Source: Rouxiella chamberiensis (GTDB lineage: Bacteria > Pseudomonadota > Gammaproteobacteria > Enterobacterales > Enterobacteriaceae). From it: a stretch of DNA of 64,000 bases. Both the position numbers and the translations under genes were made by a program. The notes under the pieces are model-generated. The model had not been told where the DNA came from, did no database searches, and saw only the letters and a program-made list of their open reading frames with translations. Positions within the stretch are counted from its first letter, which is position 1. Each line of letters starts with the position of its first letter. Below, piece after piece: positions 1 to 8,981 of the stretch. The stretch covers positions 2,108,001-2,172,000 of the forward strand of contig NZ_CP114058.1 in assembly GCF_026967475.1 (NCBI RefSeq), in the 5' to 3' direction.

Positions 1-59
1 ACGACGCAGCACGTGCTAACCAACGTCTTGACAACCAAGCTCACGCTTACAAGAAGTAA
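1..59 (+). CDS. lpp: Murein lipoprotein Lpp (Braun lipoprotein), C-terminal end only
   Basis: Only the last 18 complete codons are in the window. They end in Asn-Gln-Ala-His-Ala-Tyr-Lys-Lys followed by TAA at 57-59, matching the C-terminal helix of enterobacterial Lpp. The terminal lysine is the residue linked to peptidoglycan by L,D-transpeptidases. The next gene, on the opposite strand, encodes such an enzyme, as in E. coli. A strong hairpin terminator follows directly. Confidence 0.9.
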   Translation, partial: DAARANQRLDNQAHAYKK

Positions 60-77
60 TATTTACTTCTCATAGCT

Positions 78-106
78 AAATGGCGCACATTGTGCGCCAT
101 TTTTTT
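78..106 (+). terminator. lpp rho-independent terminator
   Basis: An 11-bp perfect stem (78-88 with 92-102), three-base loop and T-run form a classic intrinsic terminator 19 bases after the lpp stop codon. Confidence 0.92.
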
Positions 107-209
107 GTCACGCTTTACTCAACCGTTTTCCCTCTCTTTCCCAAATCCGCTTCAAAAGCCTGCCAGACCTTTTCTCGCGCTTACCCTCCCTCACGTATGA
201 CTTTCAAAT

Positions 210-241
210 AAAAACGCCACCAAAGCGTTCTGGTGGCGTTT
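210..241 (-). terminator. Terminator of the L,D-transpeptidase gene
   Basis: A 10-bp inverted repeat (212-221 with 232-241) lies downstream of the minus-strand gene, which ends at 309. Read leftwards it is followed by a short T-rich stretch. Confidence 0.7.
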
Positions 242-308
242 AAAAGCATTTAATACAGTGAGCGAGCCTGACTGCGTGCAAACTCGACAATCGTTGCGCG
301 AAATCTGT

Positions 309-1277
309 TTACATCGTTTCGCCGGCAGGCTGGGAATCGGGCTGCTCGGTTCCCTTGTTAACCAGAACCGGCATTCCCGAACGACGCATAATCGCGCTTT
401 TCAGCATCTCGGCGTTGGTTTCATCATTGGCTCTGAACTTTTTGAGCGCGGTGCTGATGGCAATCGGCATGGTTTGCGGGTCATCCTTTTCAGTACGCGA
501 CAGCGGCTGATGCACTTCGACATAACGCTTGCCGTCAGGCTCGACGTCAAATTTCACCGGCTGATTGATGACCTGTACCCGGGTTCCTTTCGGCACACTG
601 TTAAACAGCGCTTCAATATCGACGGGACGCAGACGAATGCAGCCCGAGCTTACGCGCATGCCGATACCGAAGTTGGCGTTGGTGCCGTGAATCAGATAGT
701 GGCCTTGTCCGGCCGCGAGACGCATTGCAAACAGCCCCATTGGATTATCCGGACCGGCCGGCACGACGCCCGGCAAAGTCACGCCCTGCTCTTTCAGGTA
801 AATCTTGCGAATATTGGGTGTAGGCGTCCAGGTCGGGTTCGGGATCTTCTGGCTTATCGACGTCACCATTTCCGGTGTGTTGCGCCCGAGCTGGCCAATA
901 CCGATGGGATAGACGATGACCTTGTTTTCACCCTTAGGATAGTAATAGAGGCGCAGCTCGGCGAGGTTGATAACAATGCCTTCGCGCTTTGTGTCCGGCA
1001 ACAGCATCTGGCTTGGAATAGTCAGTACCGTGCCCGCCTTTGGCAGCAACGGGTCCACGCCCGGATTCGCCTCCAGCATGGCAATCAGCCCGATTTGATA
1101 TTTTGCCGCGATATCTTCCAGCGGTTTGCCGTCGTTTGGCACCACGTAAGTGCTGTTCTCGCCAATCAGGCGACTGTTCTCGGCAGGCAGCGGGTATTCA
1201 GCCGCCCATGACGCCGTCATTGCGCCCGTAAATAGCGAGGCGACAAGCATCCCCATAAGAGGTACAGAAAGTTTCAT
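309..1277 (-). CDS. ldtE: L,D-transpeptidase (YnhG/LdtE type)
   Basis: The 322-residue periplasmic protein has a signal peptide (about residues 1-25), a LysM-like region (about 43-90) and a YkuD catalytic domain. The domain carries the His-Gly-Thr ... Ser-Ser-Gly-Cys-Ile-Arg motif that holds the nucleophilic cysteine. The family forms 3-3 crosslinks between meso-diaminopimelate residues or attaches Lpp to peptidoglycan. The position between lpp and sufE is that of E. coli ldtE (ynhG), so I use that symbol. The exact division of labour between crosslinking and Lpp anchoring cannot be read from sequence. Confidence 0.9.
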   Translation of the reverse strand: MKLSVPLMGMLVASLFTGAMTASWAAEYPLPAENSRLIGENSTYVVPNDGKPLEDIAAKYQIGLIAMLEANPGVDPLLPKAGTVLTIPSQMLLPDTKREGIVINLAELRLYYYPKGENKVIVYPIGIGQLGRNTPEMVTSISQKIPNPTWTPTPNIRKIYLKEQGVTLPGVVPAGPDNPMGLFAMRLAAGQGHYLIHGTNANFGIGMRVSSGCIRLRPVDIEALFNSVPKGTRVQVINQPVKFDVEPDGKRYVEVHQPLSRTEKDDPQTMPIAISTALKKFRANDETNAEMLKSAIMRRSGMPVLVNKGTEQPDSQPAGETM

Positions 1278-1492
1278 GCAGATTCCTACTCATCAAGTTA
1301 TTGACCCGATTTGATCGTGCTCAAGAGTCGTTGATCGCGTGAGTTAATACTAGCAGTGCTAGTCCTAAAGAGGCTTTACGGACGGAAAATCAATGAGTTA
1401 CAAAATACCGATTTAAGGCATTCTCAGGAAAAACTCAGACTTTAAGGTAATGAAAAATCAGAAATAAATCAGGTGCGGGAAGAGAGGGAAAT

Positions 1493-1540
1493 AAAAAAGG
1501 CCCGGTTCATTAGCAGATTATTCCTAATGGGCCGGGCCTT
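1493..1540 (-). terminator. suf operon terminator
   Basis: A long imperfect stem (about 1497-1513 with 1522-1540) is followed, on the minus strand, by a six-base T-run. It lies 46 bases beyond the sufE stop, where the suf transcript should end. Confidence 0.85.
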
Positions 1541-1585
1541 GATGCAGCGTCTTACAACGAGATTAATACCTTACTGAACGGACTC

Positions 1586-2002
1586 TCAGACCAAGGCCGC
1601 CGCTTTTGCGCGAATGGCACGGATCATTGCTTCCAACCCCTGGGAGCGAGAAGGCGTCAGGTGCTGACTCAACTCGAGCTCGCCAAAGAATGGACGCACA
1701 TCGAGAGCCATCACCTCTTCGGCTGTCAGGCCGTGATACAGGCTGAAGACAACGGCCAGCAAGCCCTTGACGATGGCCGCATCGCTGTCGCCCACAAATT
1801 CGAGCTGACCGTTCCCGGCCTTGTTCATCACAATCCATACCTGACTTTGACAGCCGGAGATAAGATTCTGCGCCTGACGGTTTTCGTCAGCCAGCGGATC
1901 CAGCTGCGCGCCAAGTTCGATCACGTACAGGTATTTTTCTTCCCAGTTCGGGCACCGGGAAAAGTTTCTGACTAATTTCTGTTTGTCTGGCAAATTTGCC
2001 AT
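1586..2002 (-). CDS. sufE: Cysteine desulfuration protein SufE
   Basis: SufE accepts persulfide sulfur from SufS and passes it to SufBCD for Fe-S assembly under iron limitation or oxidative stress. The 138-residue reading equals the E. coli length. The sulfur-accepting cysteine is in the Ser-Gly-Cys-Gln-Ser-Gln motif, and the C-terminal half is nearly identical to E. coli SufE. I place the start at 2002, not the upstream in-frame ATG at 2050, because it aligns with the family start and has AGGATGG about 8 bases upstream. It is last in the operon. Confidence 0.93.
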   Translation of the reverse strand: MANLPDKQKLVRNFSRCPNWEEKYLYVIELGAQLDPLADENRQAQNLISGCQSQVWIVMNKAGNGQLEFVGDSDAAIVKGLLAVVFSLYHGLTAEEVMALDVRPFFGELELSQHLTPSRSQGLEAMIRAIRAKAAALV

Positions 2003-2060
2003 AAAAAACCATCCTGACTCTGTTGGCGTTGGCGTCTTTTCTTGCGCCAAAATTGACGGC

Positions 2061-3281
2061 TTAACCCAGCAGCAGGCTAATGCGTTTTAGTCCCGCCACT
2101 AAACGGTCAACTTCTTCTCGCGTGTTATACATCGCAAACGAAGCGCGACACATGGCCGGCACGCCAAAGAACGACATCAGCGGCATGGCACAGTGGTGAC
2201 CGGTACGGATAGCAATGCCGTATTGATCGAGGAAACTGCCCACATCATACGCGTGATGCTTGCCCAGATTAAAGGCAATCACGCCGGAACGGGTAGCCGG
2301 GCCGTAGATATGAATATCCGCAATACCGGCCATCTGCTCGAGCGCGTAGTGCATCAGTTCCTGCTCGTAGTCGTGAATGGCATCCAGACCCAGTTCATTG
2401 ACGTAATCAAAGGCAGCGCCAAGACCTATCATGCCCCCGTGTTTGGCGAACCTGCTTCAAAACGCCAGGGCGCTTTGACATAGGTGGTGCCTTCGGTCAG
2501 GCTGACGTGCTTTATCATCGAACCGCCGCCTTCCCACGGTGGCATTTCGTCGAGCAGTGCCGCCTTGCCGTAGAGAATGCCAATGCCGGTCGGGCCATAC
2601 AGCTTGTGGCCCGAGAAGACATAGAAGTCGCAGTCCAGCGCCTGTACGTCAACCTTGTGATGCATGACAGCCTGCGCGCCATCCACCAGCACATAAAGTC
2701 CGGCGGCCTTGGCCTGCGGAACGATAGTTTCGATAGGATTGCGCGTTCCGAGCACGTTGGAAACGTGGGTCAGTGCCAGCAATCGGGTCTGCGGCGTCAG
2801 CAGAGATTCGAACTGAGCCATGTCCAGCTCGCCCTGCGGCGTTAAATGCCAGACGTCGATATGCAGTCCGCGGTTCTTCGGCAAGCATCTGCCACGGAAC
2901 GATATTGGCGTGATGCTCCATCTCGGTAATGATGATGCGATCGCCTTTGACAAGCTGGGTGCGACCAAAGGTGTTGGCAACCAGATTGATGGCTTCCGTC
3001 GTCCCCTTCACAAAGACGATTTCCTCGACAGATGCCGCATTGATAAATGCGGCGGCCTGCTTGCGGACGTTTTCCATCTGTTCTGTCGCTTCAACGCTGA
3101 GAGTATGAATTCCACGGTGCACGGCGGCATAGTCGTGCTGATAGAATTCGCTCTCGCGCTCAATCACCTGACGCGGCTTTTGCGCGCTGGCGGCACTGTC
3201 AAGGTAGGCCAGCGGCTTACCATTGACTTCGCGGCTCAGCAGAGGGAAATCATTACGCACTCTTTCCAGTGGAAAACTCAT
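2061..3281 (-). CDS. sufS: Cysteine desulfurase SufS (two compensating frameshifts in this sequence)
   Basis: SufS is a PLP enzyme that mobilises sulfur from L-cysteine to SufE. The N-terminal third reads cleanly to the [10 protein letters not shown] region. An extra base in GGTTC (2872-2876) then shifts the frame. The middle reads in a second frame, including the PLP-lysine motif Ser-Gly-His-Lys. A missing base in the C5 run (2434-2438) returns it to the first frame for the end, which includes the catalytic cysteine in Pro-Ala-Met-Cys-Arg. Undoing both gives 406 residues, the family length. It overlaps the sufD stop (TAATG). It is probably intact in the organism. Confidence 0.9.
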
Positions 3282-4582
3282 TACTCACCTCGGTTCAGTC
3301 GGCCTGCAATTCGTGCAATCACAACTTCACGCAGCGTTTCGTTTTCGATAGCTTCGGTCAACTCGGCCGCGAAAGCGAAAATGATCATGTTACGCGCGTC
3401 CAGACCGCTTATCCCGCGTGCGCGGAGATAGAACAGCTGCTCGTCGTCCATGCGGCCTACGGTGGCACCGTGTCCACATTTCACGTCATCGGCGAAAATG
3501 ATCAGCTGCGGCTTGGTATCGACTTCGGCTTTCGGACTCAGCAACAGGTTGTTGTTGGTCATCTTGCCGTCGGTCTTGATAGCGTTTTTCGCCACCTGAA
3601 TCATGCCGTTGAACACAGCTTTCGCCTTGTCGTTGACGATGACTTTGTGCAGCTGATGGCTGTTGCAGTAACCCTTGTTATGCTCGAGATAAGTACGGGT
3701 ATCTGCTATTTCGCTATCAATCGGCAGCAGCAGACTATTGATGTTCAGCTCACTGCCTTCGCCGTTGAGCTGGGCGCTGGTATTGTTGCGCGTCAGGCCG
3801 GCTCCCAGCAGGAAGCTGTGGCTGGCCACGCGGGCATCACGGCCAACGACCAGATCGTTATGGGCGAAGTGATAGCTCGCCTGACTTTCGAAAGAAAGTT
3901 TGTAATGCGTGAAATCGGCATTGTCACCGATATCTGCCGTCAGGCGCGCACCGGTAAAGTGGCCGGCATCGCCGAGGCTCACATAGTGCTCGATGATTTC
4001 GGCATTGGCACCGCGTTCAACCGCCACATGGTAGCGATGATGCGCCGTGTTCAATTCGCGGGACTGCACGCGGCCACTGCTGATATGCAGCAGATACAGC
4101 GGTTTGTCAGCCTGCTTGCCCGCCGCCAGACGGATTTTGAGACCTTCCTGCGCCAGACTTTCGGTCAGATGCAGGAACACTTCCGATTGAATGGCATCGG
4201 GCAGGGTCTGCTGACTCGTCGGCGTCAGTTTTTCGATTTCATAGTCACCGGTATCGGTGTCGCTGAGATCGGCATCGAAGCGGCCATCGACAAACACCAG
4301 ACGGTAAGTGTCAAGCGGCAGCGTCAGTGATTTCAGTGTCTCGGCAGACACGGTCTGACGTTCAGGCGCGAAAAACTGATTACCGAGCAGCGGCGCTACC
4401 GGGGTATATTTCCAGTTTTCCATCTTGGCATGCGGGAATCCAAGGCGCAGAACCTGCTGCCAATGATTGTGCGCATGGGAAGACTGTTCGCCACCTACAC
4501 TTTCGAACAGACGGTAGAATTGCTGCATGGCATGCGAGCTACCGGCTGCCGGGGCATTACTCTTCGTCGGTAAGCCAGCCAT
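3281..4582 (-). CDS. sufD: Fe-S scaffold complex subunit SufD
   Basis: SufD is a beta-helix paralogue of SufB and part of the SufBC2D scaffold. The reading is 433 residues, ten more than E. coli, starting Met-Ala-Gly-Leu-Pro as in E. coli. The start lies inside the sufC end (26-base overlap), indicating translational coupling. The C-terminal core holds the conserved Lys-Cys-Gly-His-Gly-Ala-Thr-Val-Gly segment, whose histidine contributes to nascent cluster binding in the family. No interruption is seen. Confidence 0.95.
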   Translation of the reverse strand: MAGLPTKSNAPAAGSSHAMQQFYRLFESVGGEQSSHAHNHWQQVLRLGFPHAKMENWKYTPVAPLLGNQFFAPERQTVSAETLKSLTLPLDTYRLVFVDGRFDADLSDTDTGDYEIEKLTPTSQQTLPDAIQSEVFLHLTESLAQEGLKIRLAAGKQADKPLYLLHISSGRVQSRELNTAHHRYHVAVERGANAEIIEHYVSLGDAGHFTGARLTADIGDNADFTHYKLSFESQASYHFAHNDLVVGRDARVASHSFLLGAGLTRNNTSAQLNGEGSELNINSLLLPIDSEIADTRTYLEHNKGYCNSHQLHKVIVNDKAKAVFNGMIQVAKNAIKTDGKMTNNNLLLSPKAEVDTKPQLIIFADDVKCGHGATVGRMDDEQLFYLRARGISGLDARNMIIFAFAAELTEAIENETLREVVIARIAGRLNRGE

Positions 4583-5303
4583 AACCCTGCTCCTCTAACT
4601 GTTTAACCAAGCTGAAATCACCGGATTTTACAATGCGGCCCTGCCACAAAACGTGCACGTAGTCAGGCTTGATATAGTCGAGGATACGCTGGTAGTGGGT
4701 CACGATAATGAAGGAACGCTTACCGTCGCGCAGGGCATTCACGCCGCTGGACACGATTTTCAGGGCGTCGATATCCAGACCGGAGTCGGTTTCGTCCAGA
4801 ATGCACAGGCTTGGCTCAAGCGCGGCCATTTGCAGAATATCGTTACGCTTTTTCTCGCCGCCGGAGAAGCCTACGTTGACTGAACGACCCAGCAGGTCTT
4901 CAGGCATTTTGAGCATCGCGATTTTTTCGTCCATAAAGTCGGCGAAATCAAAGCGATCCATTGGAGGCTGTTCACGGTATTTGCGTACTGCGTTTACCGC
5001 AGTCTGCAAGAAGAAGTGGTTGCTGACGCCTGGGATTTCAACCGGGTATTGAAACGCCATGAATACGCCTTCGCCCGCGCGATCTTCAGGATCGAGCTCG
5101 AGCAAATCTTTACCATTAAACTCGACAGTGCCATCAGTGACTTCGTAGTCTTCACGGCCCGCAAGGGTAGCGGAAAGCGTACTTTTACCTGAGCCGTTAG
5201 GCCCCATGATAGCGTGCACTTCCCCAGGCTTGATCTCGAGATCAAGCCCTTTAAGAATTTCCTTTTCTTCTACACGGACCTTTAAATTCTTAATGCTTAA
5301 CAT
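4557..5303 (-). CDS. sufC: Fe-S assembly ATPase SufC
   Basis: SufC is a 248-residue ABC-type ATPase that drives conformational change in SufBC2D. Walker A is at residues 34-42 (Gly-Pro-Asn-Gly-Ser-Gly-Lys-Ser-Thr), the signature is Ser-Gly-Gly-Glu-Lys-Lys, and Walker B is Cys-Ile-Leu-Asp-Glu. The start at 5303 matches E. coli (Met-Leu-Ser-Ile-Lys). Upstream in-frame codons run into the sufB-sufC gap and are not family sequence. Confidence 0.96.
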   Translation of the reverse strand: MLSIKNLKVRVEEKEILKGLDLEIKPGEVHAIMGPNGSGKSTLSATLAGREDYEVTDGTVEFNGKDLLELDPEDRAGEGVFMAFQYPVEIPGVSNHFFLQTAVNAVRKYREQPPMDRFDFADFMDEKIAMLKMPEDLLGRSVNVGFSGGEKKRNDILQMAALEPSLCILDETDSGLDIDALKIVSSGVNALRDGKRSFIIVTHYQRILDYIKPDYVHVLWQGRIVKSGDFSLVKQLEEQGYGWLTDEE

Positions 5304-5388
5304 GTGTATCCTTGATTGTGCGTCTGTGCGCTCGTAAATCTGTTGTTCTTCAAGTTCATTCTGCTGATAAACCTCGAGAATCCCGAGA

Positions 5389-6909
5389 TTAGCCGACACT
5401 GTGTTCCAGGCTGATTGCCAGAAGTTTTTGCGCTTCGACAGCAAATTCCAGCGGCAGCTCGGAGAAGACGTCCTTACAGAAACCGTTAACGATCATCGAG
5501 ATGGCATCGTCTTCACTGATCCCGCGTTGCAGGCAGTAGAACAGTTGATCTTCACCGATTTTCGAAGTGGTGGCTTCGTGCTCGAGCTGTGCGCTGTTGT
5601 TGCGTACTTCGATGTACGGGAACGTGTGCGCGCCGCAGTCCGCACCAATCAGCATCGAGTCACACTGAGTGAAGTTACGGGCATTCTCGGCAGAAGGCAG
5701 AATTTTCACCAAACCGCGGTACGTGTTTTCGCTTTTACCCGCAGAGATACCCTTGGCGATGATGGTCGATTTGGTATTTTTACCAATGTGAATCATCTTG
5801 GTGCCGGTATCGGCCTGCTGTTTACCGCTGGTCAGCGCAACTGAGAAGAATTCGCCGATCGAGTTATCGCCTTTCAGGATAACGCTCGGGTACTTCCAGG
5901 TGATAGCGGAACCAGTTTCGGATTGCGTCCAGGACATTTTCGAACCTGAACCTTCACAGATAGCGCGCTTGGTAACGAAGTTCAAGATACCGCCGCTGCT
6001 CTCTTCACTGCCCGAGAACCAGTTCTGAACCGTTGAATATTTCACTTCCGCGTCTTTGTGGATGATGACTTCAACCACAGCCGCGTGCAGCTGATAGGAA
6101 TCGCGAACCGGTGCGGAACAGCCTTCGATGTAGCTGACATAGCTGCCTTCATCGGCAATCAGAATGGTACGTTCGAACTGACCGGTTTTCGCCGCGTTGA
6201 TACGGAAATAGGTCGACAGTTCCATTGGGCAACGGACGCCTTTCGGAATGTAGACAAAAGTTCCGTCGGAGGCGACGGCCGCGTTGAGCGCTGCGAAGAA
6301 GTTGTCTTCCGCAGGGACCACGGTGCCCAGATACTGTTTGACCAGCTCGGGATAGTCGTGGATAGCTTCGCCGAACGAGCAGAAGATAACACCGGATTCC
6401 GCCAGTTTTTCACGGTAGGTCGTGGAGACCGATACGGAGTCAAAGATGGCATCGACCGCGACTTCTTTACCTTCGCGCACGGGAACGCCCAGCTGGTCGA
6501 ATGCTTTTTCGACTTCGCTGGTCAGGTAGTTTTTATCGAGCGCAGGCAGGGCCAGTGAATCGGCGGTAGACTGCTGAGTTGCGCCAGGCTGGGAACCGCA
6601 GGCATCGTCACAGCTTCCGCATGAAGGTGCGGAATAGTAGCTGTAGTCCTGATAGTCGAGCGGTTTATACTCGCCTTTCAACCAATGCGGTTCATCCATT
6701 TTGAGCCAAGCATGGTAAGCCTGCAGACGGAACTCCAGCATCCATTCCGGCTCATTACGCTTCGCGGAAATGGCACGTACGACATCTTCATTGATGCCGG
6801 ATGCGAGTTCATCGGTTGCCAGCGCGGTGAAAAATCCTTCCTTGTATTTATTTCCATCGCCGACCCAAGACTGCACGTTGTCTGGAATTTCTACGTTGCT
6901 TCGTGACAT
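5389..6909 (-). CDS. sufB: Fe-S scaffold protein SufB
   Basis: SufB is the main scaffold and sulfur acceptor of SufBC2D. The 506-residue protein keeps an N-proximal cysteine cluster (Ser-Cys-Gly-Ser-Cys-Asp-Asp-Ala-Cys, about residues 96-104) and the C-terminal Asn-Phe-Thr-Gln-Cys-Asp-Ser-Met segment, whose cysteine is essential in E. coli. The gap to sufA is 30 bases and to sufC about 85 bases. Confidence 0.96.
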   Translation of the reverse strand: MSRSNVEIPDNVQSWVGDGNKYKEGFFTALATDELASGINEDVVRAISAKRNEPEWMLEFRLQAYHAWLKMDEPHWLKGEYKPLDYQDYSYYSAPSCGSCDDACGSQPGATQQSTADSLALPALDKNYLTSEVEKAFDQLGVPVREGKEVAVDAIFDSVSVSTTYREKLAESGVIFCSFGEAIHDYPELVKQYLGTVVPAEDNFFAALNAAVASDGTFVYIPKGVRCPMELSTYFRINAAKTGQFERTILIADEGSYVSYIEGCSAPVRDSYQLHAAVVEVIIHKDAEVKYSTVQNWFSGSEESSGGILNFVTKRAICEGSGSKMSWTQSETGSAITWKYPSVILKGDNSIGEFFSVALTSGKQQADTGTKMIHIGKNTKSTIIAKGISAGKSENTYRGLVKILPSAENARNFTQCDSMLIGADCGAHTFPYIEVRNNSAQLEHEATTSKIGEDQLFYCLQRGISEDDAISMIVNGFCKDVFSELPLEFAVEAQKLLAISLEHSVG

Positions 6910-6939
6910 GTTGGTTACATCGCTTCGATTACATTAGAA

Positions 6940-7311
6940 TTACAGGCCAAAGCTTTCACCACACCCACAGGCATGTTGAGCTTTTGGATTATTGAACTTA
7001 AAGATCTGGTTCAGCCCTTCGCGGACAAAATCCACCTCAGTTCCATCGATGAAAGGCATGGCTTTCAACGGAATAAATAGCTGTGCGCCCTGATGTTCAA
7101 ACACCACATCGTCGCTTGCTGGCTGTTTGGTCAGATCAAGGACATAGGCGAAACCTGCACAGCCTGACTGCTTGACGGAAAGCTGCAGACCCTTGACCTC
7201 GGGATCCTGGGTCATCAGGTTCTTGACCTGAGTGGCAGCAGCATCTGTAAGCGTCACGCCTTGCCAAACGTTGTCATCCAATGAGAACGTGCCGACATTT
7301 TCGGTTTGCAT
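6940..7311 (-). CDS. sufA: Fe-S carrier protein SufA (A-type)
   Basis: The 123-residue A-type carrier transfers clusters from SufBCD to apo-proteins. The three conserved cysteines are present: one in Ser-Gly-Cys-Ala-Gly-Phe and two in the C-terminal Cys-Gly-Cys-Gly-Glu motif. I choose the start at 7311 because GAGG sits 8 bases upstream and the length matches E. coli (122); an in-frame ATG at 7329 lacks this. It is the first gene of the suf operon. Confidence 0.95.
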   Translation of the reverse strand: MQTENVGTFSLDDNVWQGVTLTDAAATQVKNLMTQDPEVKGLQLSVKQSGCAGFAYVLDLTKQPASDDVVFEHQGAQLFIPLKAMPFIDGTEVDFVREGLNQIFKFNNPKAQHACGCGESFGL

Positions 7312-7381
7312 CTGTTTACCTCGTAACATACGGGTGATAAATATCGGGTCAGTGAAGACAACCCTTTGGTCTCTATTTTAG

Positions 7382-7396
7382 TGATTACACTTATCA
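7382..7396 (-). promoter_or_regulatory. Candidate Fur box in the suf promoter
   Basis: TGATTAC-A-CTTATCA fits the 7-1-7 Fur consensus (TGATAAT-N-ATTATCA) at 11 of 14 positions, 71 bases upstream of sufA. Fur repression of suf is established in E. coli. The surrounding 7312-7747 region is otherwise gene-free, AT-rich promoter DNA. I did not resolve OxyR, IHF or IscR sites. Confidence 0.6.
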
Positions 7397-7747
7397 CTTC
7401 AACCTCTTGTTTTAAGAGGGTATCGCTATGACGGACCGCAATGTTGCTTTTACTTGTCCATCCAGATGACACCGCCATTTTAAGGCATTTTGGCGTCACC
7501 TCATCAACTAATTGAATAAGTTGTCAATTTTTTGTTAAAAACCGAAACATTTCGGGCATTCGTTGACGGTGAATCACTACTTTTTACTACGATAATTCAT
7601 CCATCGGAAATACCTATTTATGCATTTCCTCACGCCTATAAGCGAATAAGGCTCTTTTTGCCTCTTGCCCCTACCTTTTACAGGGACAAAAAAGGTCTTT
7701 GAAAACGTTGATCCGCAGCATTTTTGCCAATATGATTAATTTAATTA

Positions 7748-7762
7748 TGATAATAGTTATCA
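7748..7762 (+). promoter_or_regulatory. Fur box upstream of the unknown 134-residue protein
   Basis: TGATAAT-A-GTTATCA matches the 7-1-7 Fur palindrome at 13 of 14 positions. It ends 20 bases before the ATG at 7782, so Fur bound there should block the gene's promoter or initiation. Confidence 0.75.
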
Positions 7763-7781
7763 TTCAAATCGGAATGCGCTC

Positions 7782-8186
7782 ATGGCTCAATCGGTAAATG
7801 CATGGCTTCAAGCTAAAATCGACGAATATAAATTTAACGTGCGCGACGCCACCGTTGACTTTTATTTGGCTGACGCGGCGTTAAAACGCCCCGAGGCCGA
7901 TATTTCCCAGCTTAAAAGCTTTAATAGTCTGTGTCTGGACATGGCAAACATGTGCCTGCAAAACGGTGATGACCACAGTTATCTCCATGCACTTTGCAAA
8001 CTGCATAACCGCTTGATTCTGGAGATTAATAACCCAAAACGCAATGAGTTGTTCCATGTACAGAGCTATCACTTTGCACGCCACACTCTAAAGCTTATCT
8101 GCCAGTATTATGCCATGTTAGGCATCTGGGACAAAGCGACAGCATTTCAAACTGACTTTGTTAAGCGCGTGCCGTTTCAACTTTAG
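7782..8186 (+). CDS. Fur-boxed small helical protein of unknown function
   Basis: I do not recognise this 134-residue protein. It has no signal peptide or membrane segment. It looks largely alpha-helical and cytosolic, with several Cys and His residues in the middle (a Cys-Leu-Asp-Met-Ala-Asn-Met-Cys pair, then His, His, Cys, His within about 20 residues). The C-terminal half is rich in aromatic residues and His. The near-consensus Fur box just upstream and the divergent suf operon suggest a role during iron limitation. That is inference; metal or cluster binding is possible but no known motif is present. The start at 7782 is preceded by a weak GGAAT ribosome site. Confidence 0.75.
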   Translation: MAQSVNAWLQAKIDEYKFNVRDATVDFYLADAALKRPEADISQLKSFNSLCLDMANMCLQNGDDHSYLHALCKLHNRLILEINNPKRNELFHVQSYHFARHTLKLICQYYAMLGIWDKATAFQTDFVKRVPFQL

Positions 8187-8458
8187 TCGTTTTATTTACT
8201 CGTTAACCGCGAATAAAGACAAATAAATCAGTCGTAATCGCTGCCAGAACGGATAATAAGCTTAATAAGATTGTGGTTAATTGCGGGAAATATATTCCTG
8301 CGAGCCAAATAATGCAGATATTTAAATCAATTCGGGAAAATTCTGCTCAATAACCCTATAAAGCTCATGCGTATTCGCGTCGGTAAAATTTACTTTTTTA
8401 CCTTCACTCTCGGCGTGATAAATATGGCCATGGGTTCAACCCTCACTATTTACCGCCC

Positions 8459-8508
8459 AAAAAAAGAGGATGAAGGCCTGATTTTCCTTCACCCTCACCC
8501 TCTATTTT
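8459..8508 (-). terminator. menI terminator
   Basis: An imperfect stem (AGAGGATGAAGG side with its partner at about 8490-8507) is followed on the minus strand by a seven-T run, just past the menI stop. The region 8187-8458 holds no recognisable gene. Confidence 0.7.
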
Positions 8509-8523
8509 AGCACCGATCGACGA

Positions 8524-8943
8524 TTAGAGGTCGATAACGGCGGTCGTTAGGCGGGATATGCAGCATAACTGCTGATTTTCATCGTAAATCTTTATCTCCC
8601 AGACCTGATTGCGCCGCCCCACGTGCAGAGCCTTGCAAACGCCAGTGACAAGACCACTGTGTGCGGCTCGCAGATGATTGGCATTAACCTCGATGCCGAC
8701 AATCTGCTGGTCGCCGCGGGTACACAGATACCCTGCCATTGAACCCAAAGATTCCGCCAAAACCACCGAGGCGCCGCCGTGCAGCAATTTGAACGGTTGT
8801 GTGGTCCGCGCATCAACCGGCATGGTCGCTTCAAGCCGGTCTTCGGCCAGTAGGGTAAACTCGATGCCAATGTGGCCGACCATGCAGCCCTGACTGGTTT
8901 GGTTCAGCTCTTCGAGCGTTGTTTCGCGTTTCCAAAGTGCCAC
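8524..8943 (-). CDS. menI: 1,4-dihydroxy-2-naphthoyl-CoA hydrolase
   Basis: This 139-residue hotdog-fold thioesterase releases 1,4-dihydroxy-2-naphthoate in menaquinone synthesis (MenI/YdiI). The family motif around residues 53-66 is present, with catalytic Glu at residue 64 (Glu63 in E. coli) and His-Gly-Gly-Ala-Ser before it. It aligns end to end with E. coli YdiI. It follows ydiJ on the same strand with a 38-base gap, as in E. coli. Confidence 0.93.
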   Translation of the reverse strand: MALWKRETTLEELNQTSQGCMVGHIGIEFTLLAEDRLEATMPVDARTTQPFKLLHGGASVVLAESLGSMAGYLCTRGDQQIVGIEVNANHLRAAHSGLVTGVCKALHVGRRNQVWEIKIYDENQQLCCISRLTTAVIDL

Positions 8944-8981
8944 GTGTTTCTCTTCTCCCTCGGGTTATACAGATTCTCTCA

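Noticed and set aside
258..1211. Long open frame antisense to ldtE
   Set aside because: It is a reflection of the high G+C third-position bias of ldtE; the minus-strand protein has a signal peptide and catalytic motif.
1586..2050. Longer SufE starting at 2050
   Set aside because: The extra 16 residues are absent from the family, and the ATG at 2002 has the better ribosome site and gives the standard 138 residues.
3269..4330. 353-codon open frame antisense to sufD
   Set aside because: sufD on the other strand is full length and conserved; the antisense frame has no recognisable domain or ribosome site.
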